DNA from: Streptococcus parasanguinis ATCC 15912
GTDB lineage: Bacteria; Bacillota; Bacilli; Lactobacillales; Streptococcaceae
NCBI RefSeq assembly: GCF_000164675.2
Contig: NC_015678.1
Location: 1,302,001 to 1,366,000, forward strand
Direction of reading: 5' to 3'
Length of the DNA: 64,000 nucleotides
A model generated the notes under the pieces. That model was not told where the DNA came from, searched no databases, and saw nothing but the letters and a program-made list of their open reading frames with translations. The translations under genes were made by a program, and so were the position numbers. This document shows positions 1 to 10,264 of this stretch, piece after piece; the stretch's first letter is position 1; every line of letters begins with the position of its first letter.

Positions 1-1
1 G

Positions 2-541
<540 letters not shown>

Positions 542-594
542 TAGAAATTCACTAACTTTATTCTCATCTATTGAAATAAAATTTTTAAAAATTC

Positions 595-623
595 TTTACA
601 AGTTAGTATTTACTTGATAGAAT
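595..623 (+). promoter_or_regulatory. Sigma-A promoter of the aquaporin gene
   Basis: TTTACA at 595-600 and TAGAAT at 618-623 are separated by 17 bp. Transcription would start near 630. This rules out the in-frame TTG at 614 as the start of the aquaporin gene, because it lies inside the -10 region. Confidence 0.6.
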
Positions 624-661
624 GGATTGGTATAAAATTTATAAAGGAGATTATTAGAATC

Positions 662-1534
662 ATGGATTTTGATTTTAGTGTTAAACTCTTTTCAGAGTTT
701 ATTGGAACGGCTTTGCTACTTATCCTCGGAAATGGTGCAGTTGCAAACGTCGAATTAAAAGGAACTAAAGGTCATCAAAGCGGTTGGCTTGTCATTGCGA
801 TCGGATATGGGATGGGAGTAATGATTCCAGCCTTGATGTTCGGTAATGTTTCAGGAAACCACATTAACCCAGCCTTCACTCTTGGACTTGCAGTTAGCGG
901 ACTCTTCCCATGGGCAAATGTTTTACCATACATCGTTGCTCAACTTCTTGGAGCTATGTTTGGACAATTGGTTGTCGTTGCGACTCACCGTCCATACTAC
1001 ATCCAAACTGAAAATCCTAACAACATCTTAGGAACATTCTCAACCATTTCTAGTTTGGATAAAGGAACTCCTGAATCACGTAAGGCTGCTACCATTAATG
1101 GCTTCATCAACGAGTTTGCCGGATCATTCGTCCTTTTCTTTGGTGCCCTCGGCTTGACGAAACATTTCTTTGGTGCAGAGGTTGCAGGTCTGGCTCAAAA
1201 AGCTGCTGCTGAACAAGGAGGAGTCTTTGATGCTACCACATCAGCAGCAAAATTGGCTTTATCACAAGCACACGCTTCAGGTTTAGGAATTGCTCACTTG
1301 GCTCTTGGTTTCCTTGTTATGGCTCTTGTTACGTCACTTGGAGGTCCTACTGGACCTGGTTTGAACCCTGCACGTGACTTTGGTCCTCGTTTGGTCCATG
1401 CCTTCCTTCCAAAGTCTATCTTGGGAGAACACAAAGGGGATTCTAAATGGTGGTATGCTTGGGTACCAGTTGTAGCCCCAATTCTTGCTGCTATCTTAGC
1501 TGTATTATTGTTCAAAGTTATCTATCTTCGTTAA
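662..1534 (+). CDS. gla: MIP-family aquaporin / glycerol facilitator
   Basis: 290 residues, polytopic. Both MIP signature loops are present: HINPAF after the second membrane segment and GLNPARDFGPR near the C-terminus, giving the two NPA boxes that form the pore filter. The size and the long segment between the halves fit the Gla/GlpF-type channels of lactic acid bacteria, which pass glycerol and water across the cytoplasmic membrane; selectivity cannot be read with certainty. The start at 662 was chosen because AAAGGAGA at 643-650 sits the right distance upstream; a longer frame from 614 would begin inside the promoter. It is a single-gene unit with its own promoter and a strong terminator after it. 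No glycerol kinase is next to it, so the physiological link is open. Confidence 0.87.
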   Translation: MDFDFSVKLFSEFIGTALLLILGNGAVANVELKGTKGHQSGWLVIAIGYGMGVMIPALMFGNVSGNHINPAFTLGLAVSGLFPWANVLPYIVAQLLGAMFGQLVVVATHRPYYIQTENPNNILGTFSTISSLDKGTPESRKAATINGFINEFAGSFVLFFGALGLTKHFFGAEVAGLAQKAAAEQGGVFDATTSAAKLALSQAHASGLGIAHLALGFLVMALVTSLGGPTGPGLNPARDFGPRLVHAFLPKSILGEHKGDSKWWYAWVPVVAPILAAILAVLLFKVIYLR

Positions 1535-1541
1535 TCTATCT

Positions 1542-1583
1542 AAAAAAACGAACTCGATTTTCCATCGAGTTCGTCTTTTTATT
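1542..1583. terminator. Bidirectional terminator between aquaporin and lipoprotein genes
   Basis: Perfect 11-bp stem ACGAACTCGAT / ATCGAGTTCGT (1548-1558 with 1564-1574), 5-base loop, A-run before and T-run after. It serves the convergent genes on both strands. Confidence 0.85.
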
Positions 1584-2241
1584 TTTCTTTGGTTAATGAA
1601 AAACGGAAATCATTGTATTTGTTGTAGTCAAATGGTGTATTGGTAGCCGTTGTGAAAACAATCGGTGTATAGTGTCCTTCTTCCAAGATAAAACCAGGTT
1701 CGAGTCGGAAGTCAGCGACACCTAGACCTGTGATCCCAGGAAGCAAGGCATCAGCTCCATCAAGACCTTCAGCATCCCAATAGTAGATATTGCCTGTTGC
1801 TTGGACGGCTCTTGCTGTATAGGTAGCTGTCCGAGTTGGTTCGCTATCATTTTTGAAGCTTACAACCGTCGTCACGTTCCCATTGGCATCCACTGTCATT
1901 TTAATCGCATCCGCTTGTGGGCTAGATCCTACCCAAGTTCCCACCAATTCTGCAGGGACAGTAGCTTGCGTCGTAGTAGACGCATTCTCGGTCTTACCAG
2001 AGTCTTTTGAAGTTGTCGCGCTACTTGCTTGAGTCGAAGAGCTAGCTGTATCGTTTGCCTGAGAAGAAGATGCTGCACTCTTTTTGCTATTAGTTTTGGC
2101 TTTTTTCTCTACCTTGCTGGTAGATGCTTTTGCGGATGAGGTAGCTGTCTTTTTATCCTTTGCACCACAACCACCGAGAGCTAGACCAAGTGACGCAGCC
2201 ACCAGAACAGCGGCACTCCAACGGAAGATTGATTTTTTCAT
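1579..2241 (-). CDS. Surface lipoprotein with Ser/Thr-rich linker
   Basis: 220 residues. A lysine-rich N-terminus, hydrophobic stretch and lipobox (LGGC at about residues 22-25) predict diacylglyceryl anchoring and signal peptidase II cleavage. Residues ~30-95 are a low-complexity Lys/Ser/Thr/Ala linker, and a compact C-terminal domain (~96-220) opens with VPAELVGTWVG and contains repeated short beta-like segments. AGAGGTGATCTT precedes the ATG at 2241. The C-terminal domain resembles small extracellular domains of many streptococcal lipoproteins (possibly the DUF6287 type), but I do not recognise a function. It is monocistronic, convergent with the aquaporin gene and shares its terminator. 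Confidence 0.75.
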   Translation of the reverse strand: MKKSIFRWSAAVLVAASLGLALGGCGAKDKKTATSSAKASTSKVEKKAKTNSKKSAASSSQANDTASSSTQASSATTSKDSGKTENASTTTQATVPAELVGTWVGSSPQADAIKMTVDANGNVTTVVSFKNDSEPTRTATYTARAVQATGNIYYWDAEGLDGADALLPGITGLGVADFRLEPGFILEEGHYTPIVFTTATNTPFDYNKYNDFRFSLTKEK

Positions 2242-2343
2242 AAGATCACCTCTTTATCTTTCTGACTCCCATTATACTCCAATTGTTACAAAAATCAAGT
2301 TTTTTTGTAACAATTGTAATTTTTTTGTAACATATTTTTACAT

Positions 2344-2670
2344 TTAAAACACCAATCGTAATAGGGCGATCAAGACAATTCCAAACAAGACGGTTCCCAT
2401 AAGGTTTTTGTAACGAAAGGCTACAAAGAGACTGGGAATGGTCACCACTAGGTCCAACCAGTGAAACTGCGGGAGACTTCCAATTTTTCCATCTACTAAG
2501 CTTGATAAAACCAAGGCAAAGATAATGGAAATGGGCAGGTATTTGAGAAAGCGGGTCACAGGAGCCGGCAGTCCCTTGTATTTGACTAAGAGGAAGGGCA
2601 AGATCCGAGGAATCCAGGTAACGAGGGCTGAGGCCAGAATGGCCATGAAGATATAACTATTCACGCGCAT
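2344..2670 (-). CDS. azlD: AzlD family branched-chain amino acid transport subunit
   Basis: About 108 residues from the chosen ATG at 2670 (MRVNSYIF); a longer frame is open but reaches further into azlC. Three to four hydrophobic segments and the conserved TWIPRILPF motif identify AzlD, the small membrane partner of AzlC in export of branched-chain amino acids and analogues. The first 14 bp overlap the end of azlC, the usual translationally coupled arrangement. The pair probably forms one transcript. Confidence 0.85.
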   Translation of the reverse strand: MRVNSYIFMAILASALVTWIPRILPFLLVKYKGLPAPVTRFLKYLPISIIFALVLSSLVDGKIGSLPQFHWLDLVVTIPSLFVAFRYKNLMGTVLFGIVLIALLRLVF

Positions 2671-3352
2671 CACAGACCACCCCCACAAAACAGCCGATCA
2701 AGGTCGCAGCTAGCACAGCTAGCGGTTGCGAAACAAAAAAGAGTAAGAGAAAGAAACTCACTGCTACTGCTAACAGCACCATGAGCATGGTCTTGGTCTT
2801 TTCTGTCAGTTGCATTCCTTGAAACTGGGCTGCAAAAATCCCAATAAACATAGCCACTAAGGCAAAATCAAGCCCAAAAGCCTTTGGATCAGGTAGGAGA
2901 GATCCCAGAGCTGTTCCGATAACCGTCGCACTGATCCAAGCCACATAGCCTACTAGATTGTTCCCATGCATCCAAGGAACTGTAATGGTGTCCGTCTTTA
3001 ACTTCTCACTCAAGTAGACCCCATAGCTCTCATCGGTCAGGAGACTACCAATCCCAATGGTATGAGCAAGACTAGCATACTTAAAGTCAGACGACGTATG
3101 CAGACTCATCAACATATTACGGAGATTGATCAAACACACCGTCAAGGCCATATTCAAGATCGAAGAATGGGCCGCAATCAGAGAGATCATCGCAAACTGG
3201 GCCGCCCCAGCATAGACCAAGACACTCATCAAGGCCATCTCCAAAGGAGAAAGATAGGGAGACGCCACCACACCGCAAGCCAGGCCAATACTGATATAGC
3301 CCAAAGCCGTCGGTAGCGCGTCCCTCACCCCCTGCCAAAAATCTTTTTCCAC
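2657..3352 (-). CDS. azlC: AzlC family branched-chain amino acid exporter
   Basis: 231 residues with ~7 hydrophobic segments. The N-terminal half has the AzlC signature region (PTALGYISIGLACGV, then VYAGAAQFA). AzlC with AzlD exports valine, leucine, isoleucine and toxic analogues in characterised systems (for example azaleucine resistance). Translation starts at a GTG (3352) with AAAGGAG seven bases upstream. A TATAAT at 3384-3389 is the likely -10. The last codons overlap azlD. Confidence 0.87.
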   Translation of the reverse strand: MEKDFWQGVRDALPTALGYISIGLACGVVASPYLSPLEMALMSVLVYAGAAQFAMISLIAAHSSILNMALTVCLINLRNMLMSLHTSSDFKYASLAHTIGIGSLLTDESYGVYLSEKLKTDTITVPWMHGNNLVGYVAWISATVIGTALGSLLPDPKAFGLDFALVAMFIGIFAAQFQGMQLTEKTKTMLMVLLAVAVSFFLLLFFVSQPLAVLAATLIGCFVGVVCDARE

Positions 3353-3462
3353 TCTCTCGCTCCTTTCTGAATCATTGACTTCTATTATAACACAAGAAAA
3401 AAGGTTGAAAAAGGAGATCTGGTATAGAAAGGATAACCCCTCATTATACTCCTATCTTTCCC

Positions 3463-4020
3463 CTACTGATTCACTTTTAAATCCGACATCTCTAATGACA
3501 TCTTTTCTTCTTGTGTCATGGTCTCAACAATTTGTTTTTGCTTGCTAGATATTGGCAGGATCAAAATCGTAGCAGATTGATCCGGCAATACTCCACTGTC
3601 ACTAATTTTATAACCAATCCGTTGATGTTGATAACTGAATTGCCCATCATATTTCCAACTCAATGAAAACTCAAAATCCTTATCAATTTGAAATCCAGCT
3701 TTGTTAATCAATAGAAAAACGGCATATTCTTGTTGATTTGATGAGAAAGTTGCACCCGTATAGTTGATCGATAGGCTTCCTTGATTTCCAAGATCTGGGT
3801 ATTCCTTGGTTAATTTCTTCCCTAGTTCAATTACATTTGATTCTTTCCCTTCATATTGTGGTCCCACCACAAACTGCAAGCCTTTTTCATTTTTAACAGA
3901 TGTGGACTCTTTTGAAGTCTGCTCCGTTTTGCTTGGTGAAGAATCTTTTGATTCCTGTCGAGACTGGGCGCATGCTGTTAATGATAGAAGCGCTATGAAC
4001 AAAATGATCGTTTTGTTCAT
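3463..4020 (-). CDS. Small lipoprotein of unknown function
   Basis: 185 residues from the ATG at 4020, chosen because AAAGGAG (4029-4035) stands 8 bases upstream; an in-frame upstream ATG at 4047 lacks one. Signal: MNKTIILFIALLSLTAC, a short lipobox (LTAC) followed by a Ser/Lys/Glu-rich linker (~20-45) and a ~140-residue domain with no motif I recognise. It should be an externally anchored lipoprotein. It lies just downstream of two broken genes on the same strand (4054-5726), so it may be the last intact member of a small operon for envelope proteins. Confidence 0.65.
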   Translation of the reverse strand: MNKTIILFIALLSLTACAQSRQESKDSSPSKTEQTSKESTSVKNEKGLQFVVGPQYEGKESNVIELGKKLTKEYPDLGNQGSLSINYTGATFSSNQQEYAVFLLINKAGFQIDKDFEFSLSWKYDGQFSYQHQRIGYKISDSGVLPDQSATILILPISSKQKQIVETMTQEEKMSLEMSDLKVNQ

Positions 4021-4053
4021 GATTTTTACTCCTTTATTCTTGTCCATTTCATT

Positions 4054-4721
4054 CTAGTTACTTTTTTCGATAACTATCTCTTCTACACTATCAAGCCTTA
4101 AATTCCCTGTTTTCGCTCCTAAAAGAACTGGAACTTTACCAAATTCGAAGGTCAATAGAAAAGCCATAAGAATACCACCTATCACTAAAAAGATCCCTTC
4201 TGTTCCATTGTTGGTGAATAAATACATGGCTAAACAGGCCAGTAAGACAAGATTTAATAGATGGGCATCAAAAATTTGCTTTCTTTCTGGTATCGGCTTG
4301 AAAGTCACCCTGTATCTCTTCCTAGCTGTAGGAAATAGATTCTTAACCTTTTTACGAGCCTTTTCTATAGAAAATCGAAAGAGCACAAAAGATATAAGCA
4401 TGGCAACCACAAATAAGACTATCTTTAGAAAAATTTGCTGACTAATGGCGTACTCACTGAATCGATTTTTTAAGAGACTATAAACCGCTCCAACAAATGG
4501 CTGGACTATGATAGCTGCTGTCGCCCATTTAATTTATTGATGGGTGTGCCAGGAATTTCATCTTTTTTATCTACTTCCATCATCTCAACAGTGATAGCTT
4601 CCGTCGGCCACCCCCAATAATAGAGCTTAGGCTTCATGGTACTAGCATCTAACAGAAATTTTTTACCATTGTACTCTACCAGTTGGTGACAGAAAATACT
4701 TGTTTCTTTATATTCTAACAT
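4054..4721 (-). pseudogene. Frameshifted five-TM membrane protein (DUF443-like)
   Basis: Two frames together make one ~222-residue protein. The 5' part (4506-4721, start MLEYKETSIF, AGGAAG upstream) is a soluble ~65-residue domain ending at PINKLNG. The 3' part continues in another frame from about 4525 as WATAAIIVQPFVGAVYSLL and then 4054-4410, giving four clear hydrophobic segments. It has no ATG of its own near the junction. Adding one A in the short A-run near 4524 (ttaaatggg to ttaaaatggg) would join the parts as KLKWATAAI. The layout (soluble N-domain then tandem membrane segments) resembles DUF443 proteins of firmicutes; that family call is tentative. Real decay or a one-base sequencing error are both possible. 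Confidence 0.6.
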
Positions 4722-4726
4722 CCTAT

Positions 4727-5726
4727 TTACTTCCTACATGCTTTCAACATAGCATCCTAGACGGTACCAACCTGATCAAATCCAGATTTCTTCTCCCAAT
4801 CTTCCAGATAAGGCTTTACTCACTCAATTCACCACCTTTTCCATTGTAGTATTGTTTAAACTCATCATAAGAACGTATTTCATGTTCTTGACCATCTATT
4901 GAGTACCGAGCTTCAATTTTTACACCAGGTAAGGTGTCCTGTCCTTTAGGTGCAAACCAATAAAGAAGAGTATCAAACCATTCCTTACTACTTAACAACT
5001 GTAATCTAGGTTCAATCCAGTACTTACCACTCAACATTTTCTCTTTGAACTCCAGATAATGTACAAATAAATTGATATCTGTATATACATTCTTAGCCTG
5101 TTTCTGAAATTTAAATCCTGCTTGAAGGTCAAAACCGGTATTCTTATCGATTAATTCCATTAAATTTGTATAGTCTATAATTTTTTCCTTAACTGCACTG
5201 CCCTCTGGGACGGCATACTTGCTGTAGTATTTCTGTTCATCCAACTTGTAATAAATATTTTTCTCATCACCGATATCACGTTCCATTGCTCTACGAGACA
5301 CATAATAGCCCATATCCACAACACTCACTCCGCTATTAATATTTATTTGATAATCATTAATAAAAGCTTTTGGTTCTGTCTTTCGAATCTCATCTAAAAC
5401 ATTTACGGTTGTTTCTTTAAATTGATTGTCAATATCGTAATATCGGAATCCGACATACTCCCATTTTATTCTGTCATCGCTTTTTACATAGTCAAAACCA
5501 ACCAGATACTTCCCATCAGCCAAGGTTAGATCTTTACTCAAAACAAATTGATTTTTCTCACCAAATAGCTTAACATCCTTGAGATTCCCTTCATGGATGA
5601 CTTTGGTTGAGCTAGGTCTTTTTCAACAGAATTTTTCTTAGTCTCTGAAGGTTTAAAATAGAGTACTAAACCAACTACAATGATTGCTAGGAAAACCAGT
5701 TTCAAACTTAAAAATTTTTTCAACAT
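4727..5726 (-). pseudogene. Broken exported-protein gene, unknown family
   Basis: The 5' end (5538-5726) encodes a membrane-anchor/signal segment (LKKFLSLKLVFLAIIVVGLV). The main body (4816-5541) is in another frame, joined if one A is added in the AAA run near 5600 so that QPK continues as VIHEGNLKDVKLFGE. After the stop at 4816 another frame reads on convincingly as KPYLEDWEKKSGFDQVGTV, a TAG at 4757-4759, then DAMLKACRK and a stop at 4727-4729, six bases before the next gene. So at least two one-base losses and one apparent stop codon separate the pieces. The intact product would be ~330 residues, one N-terminal membrane segment and a large outside domain. I do not recognise the family. 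The downstream reading after 4816 is inference from protein-like composition. Confidence 0.55.
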
Positions 5727-5837
5727 CTCCACCTACTTTTTATAGAACTATACTTGTTCCACCAATCTTTCATTCCTTCTATCATACCGAATTTTCTTTG
5801 GACTCGCAAATCCGCTACTAGTTGGTGAGATCCCAGC

Positions 5838-5870
5838 AAAAAAGCCATTGGAATCGCACATCCAATCGGC
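5838..5870 (-). terminator. Terminator after tsaD
   Basis: On the minus strand an imperfect stem (GCCgATTGGA with TCCAATgGC) is followed by T6. It lies ten bases past the tsaD stop. Confidence 0.5.
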
Positions 5871-5879
5871 TCCTTTTTC

Positions 5880-6890
5880 TTATTCAATTCCTTCAAAGGC
5901 TAGGCTTGGTTTGGCGTTGAGGTCCCAGCCTGCGAAGTTTTCTTTGTTCCATTCGCTGACGCTGGCATAGGCGATCATCCCTGCATTATCCCCGCAGAGG
6001 CGCAGAGGCGGAATGATGACCTTGACATCGGTGATCTCAGAAGCCAAGCGTTCACGAAGGCCTTGGTTGGCTGCGACCCCACCAGCAACGACTAGGGTTT
6101 TGACTGGATATTTCTCCAAAGCCTTCTTGGTCTTGGCCATGAGAATGTCTAATACGGCTGCTTGGAAACTCGCTGACAGGTCTGCATTGGAGAGGCTTTC
6201 TCCTTTTTGCTGCGCATTATGGTGCAGATTGATAAAGGCCGATTTGAGCCCTGAAAAAGAGAATTCCAGATTGTCTTCCTTGATCATGGCCCGTGGGAAA
6301 TCGTAGATATCAGCCCCTTGGTGGGCTAGTTGATCAATTTCACGTCCTGCTGGATAGGTCAAGCCCATCACGCGCCCGACCTTGTCATAAGCCTCTCCGA
6401 CAGCATCATCACGGGTCTCTCCGACGATCTTATAATCACCCGCTTCACTGACGTAGACTAGTTCTGTATGTCCTCCACTCACCAGCAAGGCCAAAAGTGG
6501 AAATTCTAAGGGCTCGACGCTTTGAGCGGCCATCAAGTGCCCTGCCATATGATTGACAGGAATCAAAGGAAGTCCATGCGCCCAGGCAAAGGCCTTGGCT
6601 GCTGCTAGGCCGACCAAGAGAGCTCCAACCAGGCCTGGACCGTAGGTGACAGCTACAGCTGTGACATCGACTTCTGTGATGCCAGCTTCTTCCAGGGCTT
6701 CTTCAATACAAGCGGTGATGACTTCCACATGGTGACGAGAGGCTACCTCAGGCACCACCCCACCAAAACGCTTGTGACTTTCGATTTGACTGGCAATGAC
6801 ATTGGACAAGAGTTGGTCGTCATTTTTCAAGACAGCCACACTGGTCTCATCACAAGATGTCTCAAAAGCCAAAATATATCTATCTTTCAT
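5880..6890 (-). CDS. tsaD: tRNA N6-adenosine threonylcarbamoyltransferase TsaD
   Basis: 336 residues, the normal length. The N-terminus has the ASKHA/Kae1 signature ([12 protein letters not shown]), then the metal-binding HMAGH (motif HxxxH), [10 protein letters not shown] and a C-terminal GGVAAN plus [10 protein letters not shown]. TsaD transfers the threonylcarbamoyl group to A37 of ANN-decoding tRNAs (t6A) in the cytosol, working with TsaB and TsaE on a TsaC product. It is the last gene of tsaB-rimI-tsaD. Its start overlaps the end of rimI by 11 bp, so translation is coupled. Confidence 0.96.
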   Translation of the reverse strand: MKDRYILAFETSCDETSVAVLKNDDQLLSNVIASQIESHKRFGGVVPEVASRHHVEVITACIEEALEEAGITEVDVTAVAVTYGPGLVGALLVGLAAAKAFAWAHGLPLIPVNHMAGHLMAAQSVEPLEFPLLALLVSGGHTELVYVSEAGDYKIVGETRDDAVGEAYDKVGRVMGLTYPAGREIDQLAHQGADIYDFPRAMIKEDNLEFSFSGLKSAFINLHHNAQQKGESLSNADLSASFQAAVLDILMAKTKKALEKYPVKTLVVAGGVAANQGLRERLASEITDVKVIIPPLRLCGDNAGMIAYASVSEWNKENFAGWDLNAKPSLAFEGIE

Positions 6891-7317
6891 TTGGGTTCCT
6901 CTTCATGATCACAGCATCCTCTATGGGATCGTGATAGTAGTTTTTCCTCCGTGCAATTTCTTCAAAATGCATTTTTTTGTATAGGCCTTGGGCCGGTTGA
7001 TTGGACACGCGCACTTCTAAGAAAATCTCTTTTTGGTCTGGCAACTGCGCGAGTAACTGCTGAGCTAGGCCTTGGCCTTGAAAGGCGCGCTTGACCGCAA
7101 TCTGTAAGACCTCTGCTTCATAAAGAGTCTCTTGAATGGCAACAAACCCAAGGACTTGTCCTTCATCCACAGCTAGGAAATAGAAAATCGATTCCTGCTC
7201 TAAATCAGCTTGGATCTGCTCCAACTTCCAGGGACTAGCTTCATAGACATCTTCCAGCACAGCGAGAATAGCAGCCGCATCTTGGCTACTCCCTTTCCTG
7301 ATTGTTCCTTTCATCAT
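6880..7317 (-). CDS. rimI: GNAT acetyltransferase RimI (ribosomal protein S18 type)
   Basis: 145 residues from the ATG at 7317, which overlaps the TGA of tsaB; a longer frame would run deep into tsaB. GNAT fold motifs: the acetyl-CoA-binding [13 protein letters not shown] segment (Q/RxxGxG/A) at ~75-85 and the C-terminal [17 protein letters not shown]. RimI-type enzymes N-terminally acetylate proteins such as S18. Sitting between tsaB and tsaD is a common arrangement in firmicutes. Confidence 0.9.
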   Translation of the reverse strand: MMKGTIRKGSSQDAAAILAVLEDVYEASPWKLEQIQADLEQESIFYFLAVDEGQVLGFVAIQETLYEAEVLQIAVKRAFQGQGLAQQLLAQLPDQKEIFLEVRVSNQPAQGLYKKMHFEEIARRKNYYHDPIEDAVIMKRNPNER

Positions 7318-7997
7318 AGGCGCTTGATGTAAGAGGTCGTTGTTTCTGTGTGGTCTTTGAGCCAATTTTCCTCTGCTTCGACCCGTTTGAGATAATGAGG
7401 GACAAAATCATGGAGGCTGGCAGGCGCTTGTTTGAGACCGAGACGTCCGATTTTCACTGCATCTGGCAAGGTTTCATAGTAAGTAGCACTTGGCAGACTA
7501 GAGGCGATCTGCTCCTTAAAGGCCGTGACTTCTCCGACAAAGGTGACCTGCTCACTCGTCGCTGCACGGTCTATAACTTCCTCAAGTGGAAAATGCCCTT
7601 CTGGTGCAACCAGCTGATCATTTTGGTAAAAACCCGCATAAACGTTGTTCCGACGGGCATCCATGACGGTCACTACCAAACCTTCTAGATCATCTGGCAC
7701 TAAGGCTAAGAGGCTCGAAACCCCGACCAAGTCAATCCCTAAGGTATGAGCCAAGGTCTTTGCGGTTGCGACTGCAATGCGCAGCCCAGTGTAGCTCCCA
7801 GGACCTTCTGCCACCACAATGCGATCCAAGTCCTTGGGTGTCAAGTCAATTTGTTGCATCAAAAAATCGATGACCGGCATCAAGGTAATACTATGATTCT
7901 TTTTAATGGTTAATGTTGTTTCTGCAAGTAGAGTCTCATCTTCTAAAATCGCTACAGAAAGAGCCTTACTCGAGGTATCAAATGCTAATAATTTCAT
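7314..7997 (-). CDS. tsaB: t6A biosynthesis dimerisation partner TsaB
   Basis: 227 residues. Starts MKLLAFDTSSKALSVAILED, the ASKHA opening of TsaB, with the AEGPGSYTGLRIAVATAKTL motif at ~65-84. TsaB lacks catalysis but dimerises with TsaD in the t6A complex. AGGAG stands just upstream of the ATG, and TATAAT at 8024-8029 is the probable -10 of the operon. Confidence 0.94.
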   Translation of the reverse strand: MKLLAFDTSSKALSVAILEDETLLAETTLTIKKNHSITLMPVIDFLMQQIDLTPKDLDRIVVAEGPGSYTGLRIAVATAKTLAHTLGIDLVGVSSLLALVPDDLEGLVVTVMDARRNNVYAGFYQNDQLVAPEGHFPLEEVIDRAATSEQVTFVGEVTAFKEQIASSLPSATYYETLPDAVKIGRLGLKQAPASLHDFVPHYLKRVEAEENWLKDHTETTTSYIKRL

Positions 7998-8150
7998 TTC
8001 CTACTCCTCTTGAACTGGATTATATTATACTACAAATTCCCTTCAAATCCCAGCGAAACTCTCCTCTAGAGCGCAGGATTTTCATATCCAAAACCGCTCA
8101 AAAGCTTCTCTATTATAGCCCTTTGCCTCTCTGACTTTTCCAGTCTATCT

Positions 8151-8289
8151 TTTACTTACAGGCAAATTTATGATATAATGATAATTAATTGTATCGAATC
8201 AGGTCCACTAGTTGCGAGTAGGAAACTCTAGTGATTACACTCCTTCGTAGCTAACAAATAGACCGAAATAATGAAAGGAAAATTACTTC
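8151..8289 (+). promoter_or_regulatory. Promoter and ~105-nt leader of rpoY-rnjA
   Basis: TTTACT (8151-8156), 17 bp, extended -10 TGATATAAT (-10 hexamer 8174-8179). The leader holds an inverted repeat CACTAG / CTAGTG around 8207-8234, and GAAAGGAAAA just before the ATG is the ribosome site. Whether the leader regulates is not evident. Confidence 0.55.
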
Positions 8290-8520
8290 ATGATTTACAA
8301 AGTTTTTTATCAGGAAACAAAAGACCGCAACCCTCGTCGTGAAACCACGCATGCACTTTATCTCGATATTGATGCACCAAATGAACGCGAAGGACGCATC
8401 CAAGCTCGTCAATTGGTTGAAGCAAACACAGATTTCAACATTGAATTTATCACACCACTTTCTGAGCAACACCTTGCTTACGAGAAAGAGTCAGGTGCTT
8501 TTGAACTAACGGAGTATTAA
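8290..8520 (+). CDS. rpoY: RNA polymerase epsilon subunit RpoY
   Basis: 76 residues, start [19 protein letters not shown]. This is the small firmicute-specific subunit (formerly DUF1447/YkzG), which binds core RNA polymerase. The acidic, compact sequence with [14 protein letters not shown]-like core and the position directly upstream of RNase J1 are both diagnostic. It is co-transcribed with rnjA; only 3 bp separate them. Confidence 0.95.
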   Translation: MIYKVFYQETKDRNPRRETTHALYLDIDAPNEREGRIQARQLVEANTDFNIEFITPLSEQHLAYEKESGAFELTEY

Positions 8521-8523
8521 TCC

Positions 8524-10206
8524 ATGGCTTATACCTTAAAACCTGAAGAAGTTGGTGTATTTGCCATTGGTGGACTTGGAGAAATCGGAAAAAATACCTA
8601 CGGGATCGAATACCAAGATGAAATCATCATTGTCGATGCCGGGATCAAATTTCCAGAAGATGACCTCCTTGGGATCGACTATGTAATCCCAGATTACTCT
8701 TATATCGTTGACAATATCGATCGAGTCAAAGCGGTCCTCATTACCCACGGACACGAAGACCACATCGGTGGGATTCCTTTCCTTTTGAAGCAAGCCAATG
8801 TCCCTATCTACGCTGGACCTTTGGCGCTTGCCTTGATCCGTGGAAAATTAGAAGAGCATGGTCTTCTTCGTGATGCCAAACTCTACGAAATCAACCAAAA
8901 CACTGAGCTTCAATTTAAAAATCTTAAAGCAACCTTCTTCCGTACGACTCACTCGATTCCAGAACCTTTAGGGATTGTGATTCACACCCCTCAAGGAAAG
9001 ATTGTCTGTACCGGAGACTTCAAATTTGACTTCACACCTGTTGGAGAACCGGCTGACCTCCATCGTATGGCGGCCCTTGGGGAAGAAGGCGTTCTCTGTC
9101 TGCTTTCAGACTCAACCAACGCGGAAATCCCAACCTTTACTAACTCTGAAAAAGTGGTTGGCCAATCCATCATGAAGATCATCGAAGGCATCCATGGGCG
9201 CATCATTTTTGCCTCCTTTGCTTCGAATATCTTCCGTCTCCAACAAGCTGCTGAGGCCGCTGTTAAGACCGGTCGTAAGATCGTCGTCTTTGGACGCTCG
9301 ATGGAAAAAGCCATCGTCAATGGAATCGAGCTTGGCTACATCAAGGTCCCTGCTGGAACCATTATCGAGCCAAATGAGATCAAAGACTATGCGGCCAATG
9401 AAATCCTGATCATGTGTACAGGAAGCCAAGGAGAGCCAATGGCAGCCCTCTCTCGGATTGCCAACGGAACGCACCGCCAAGTGCAACTCCAACCAGGAGA
9501 TACTGTGATCTTCTCTTCTAGTCCAATTCCTGGAAATACAACCAGTGTGAATAAATTGATCAATACGATTTCTGAAGCGGGGGTCGATGTCATTCACGGG
9601 AAGATCAACAATATCCATACTTCTGGACACGGGGGGCAACAAGAACAAAAACTTATGCTCCGCTTGATCAAACCAAAATACTTCATGCCTGTCCATGGTG
9701 AATACCGGATGCAGAAGATCCACGCAGGACTTGCGCGTGATTGCGGAGTGGAAAAAGACAATATCTTCATCATGAGTAATGGTGATGTCCTCGCTCTAAC
9801 AGCCAACTCTGCTCGAATCGCAGGAAGCTTCAATGCTCAAGATATCTATGTCGATGGAAACCGCATCGGTGAAATCGGGGCTGCTGTCCTTCGTGACCGG
9901 AGAGACCTTTCCGAAGACGGTGTCGTGCTTGCTGTTGCGACTGTTGACTTCAAATCGAAGATGATCCTGGCTGGACCAGACATCTTGAGCCGTGGTTTTA
10001 TCTACATGCGTGAATCAGGAGATCTGATCCGTGAAAGCCAGCGCATCCTCTTCAATGCAATTCGCATCGCCTTGAAGAACAAAGATGCCAATATCCAAAC
10101 CGTCAATGGTGCGATTGTCAATGCTCTTCGTCCATTCCTATACGAAAGCACGGAACGTGAACCCATCATTATTCCAATGATTCTCACACCAGATGACGAA
10201 AATTAA
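8524..10206 (+). CDS. rnjA: Ribonuclease J1
   Basis: 560 residues. Metallo-beta-lactamase/beta-CASP nuclease: [11 protein letters not shown] at the N-terminus, zinc motif HGHEDHIGG (~74-82), a GDFKFD segment (~160), and the beta-CASP HTSGH/PVHGE region near 365-390. RNase J1 is a 5'-3' exonuclease and endonuclease in mRNA turnover and rRNA processing. A GGAG inside the end of rpoY serves as ribosome site, so the two are coupled. Ends in a perfect terminator. Confidence 0.96.
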   Translation: MAYTLKPEEVGVFAIGGLGEIGKNTYGIEYQDEIIIVDAGIKFPEDDLLGIDYVIPDYSYIVDNIDRVKAVLITHGHEDHIGGIPFLLKQANVPIYAGPLALALIRGKLEEHGLLRDAKLYEINQNTELQFKNLKATFFRTTHSIPEPLGIVIHTPQGKIVCTGDFKFDFTPVGEPADLHRMAALGEEGVLCLLSDSTNAEIPTFTNSEKVVGQSIMKIIEGIHGRIIFASFASNIFRLQQAAEAAVKTGRKIVVFGRSMEKAIVNGIELGYIKVPAGTIIEPNEIKDYAANEILIMCTGSQGEPMAALSRIANGTHRQVQLQPGDTVIFSSSPIPGNTTSVNKLINTISEAGVDVIHGKINNIHTSGHGGQQEQKLMLRLIKPKYFMPVHGEYRMQKIHAGLARDCGVEKDNIFIMSNGDVLALTANSARIAGSFNAQDIYVDGNRIGEIGAAVLRDRRDLSEDGVVLAVATVDFKSKMILAGPDILSRGFIYMRESGDLIRESQRILFNAIRIALKNKDANIQTVNGAIVNALRPFLYESTEREPIIIPMILTPDDEN

Positions 10207-10245
10207 AAAACAACCAGTTGAGACCACTGTCTCAACTGGTTTTAT
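10205..10245 (+). terminator. Terminator of rpoY-rnjA
   Basis: 12-bp perfect stem ACCAGTTGAGAC / GTCTCAACTGGT (10213-10224 with 10229-10240), A-run before, T-rich after. Confidence 0.85.
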
Positions 10246-10264
10246 GATGACTTTTTGAGGATCA

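Noticed and set aside
614-661. TTG start for the aquaporin gene
   Set aside because: It lies inside the -10 region; ATG 662 has a proper ribosome site.
6013-6306. Plus-strand frames inside tsaD, rnjA complement, fusA and others
   Set aside because: They are antisense shadows of strongly supported genes, without promoters or ribosome sites.
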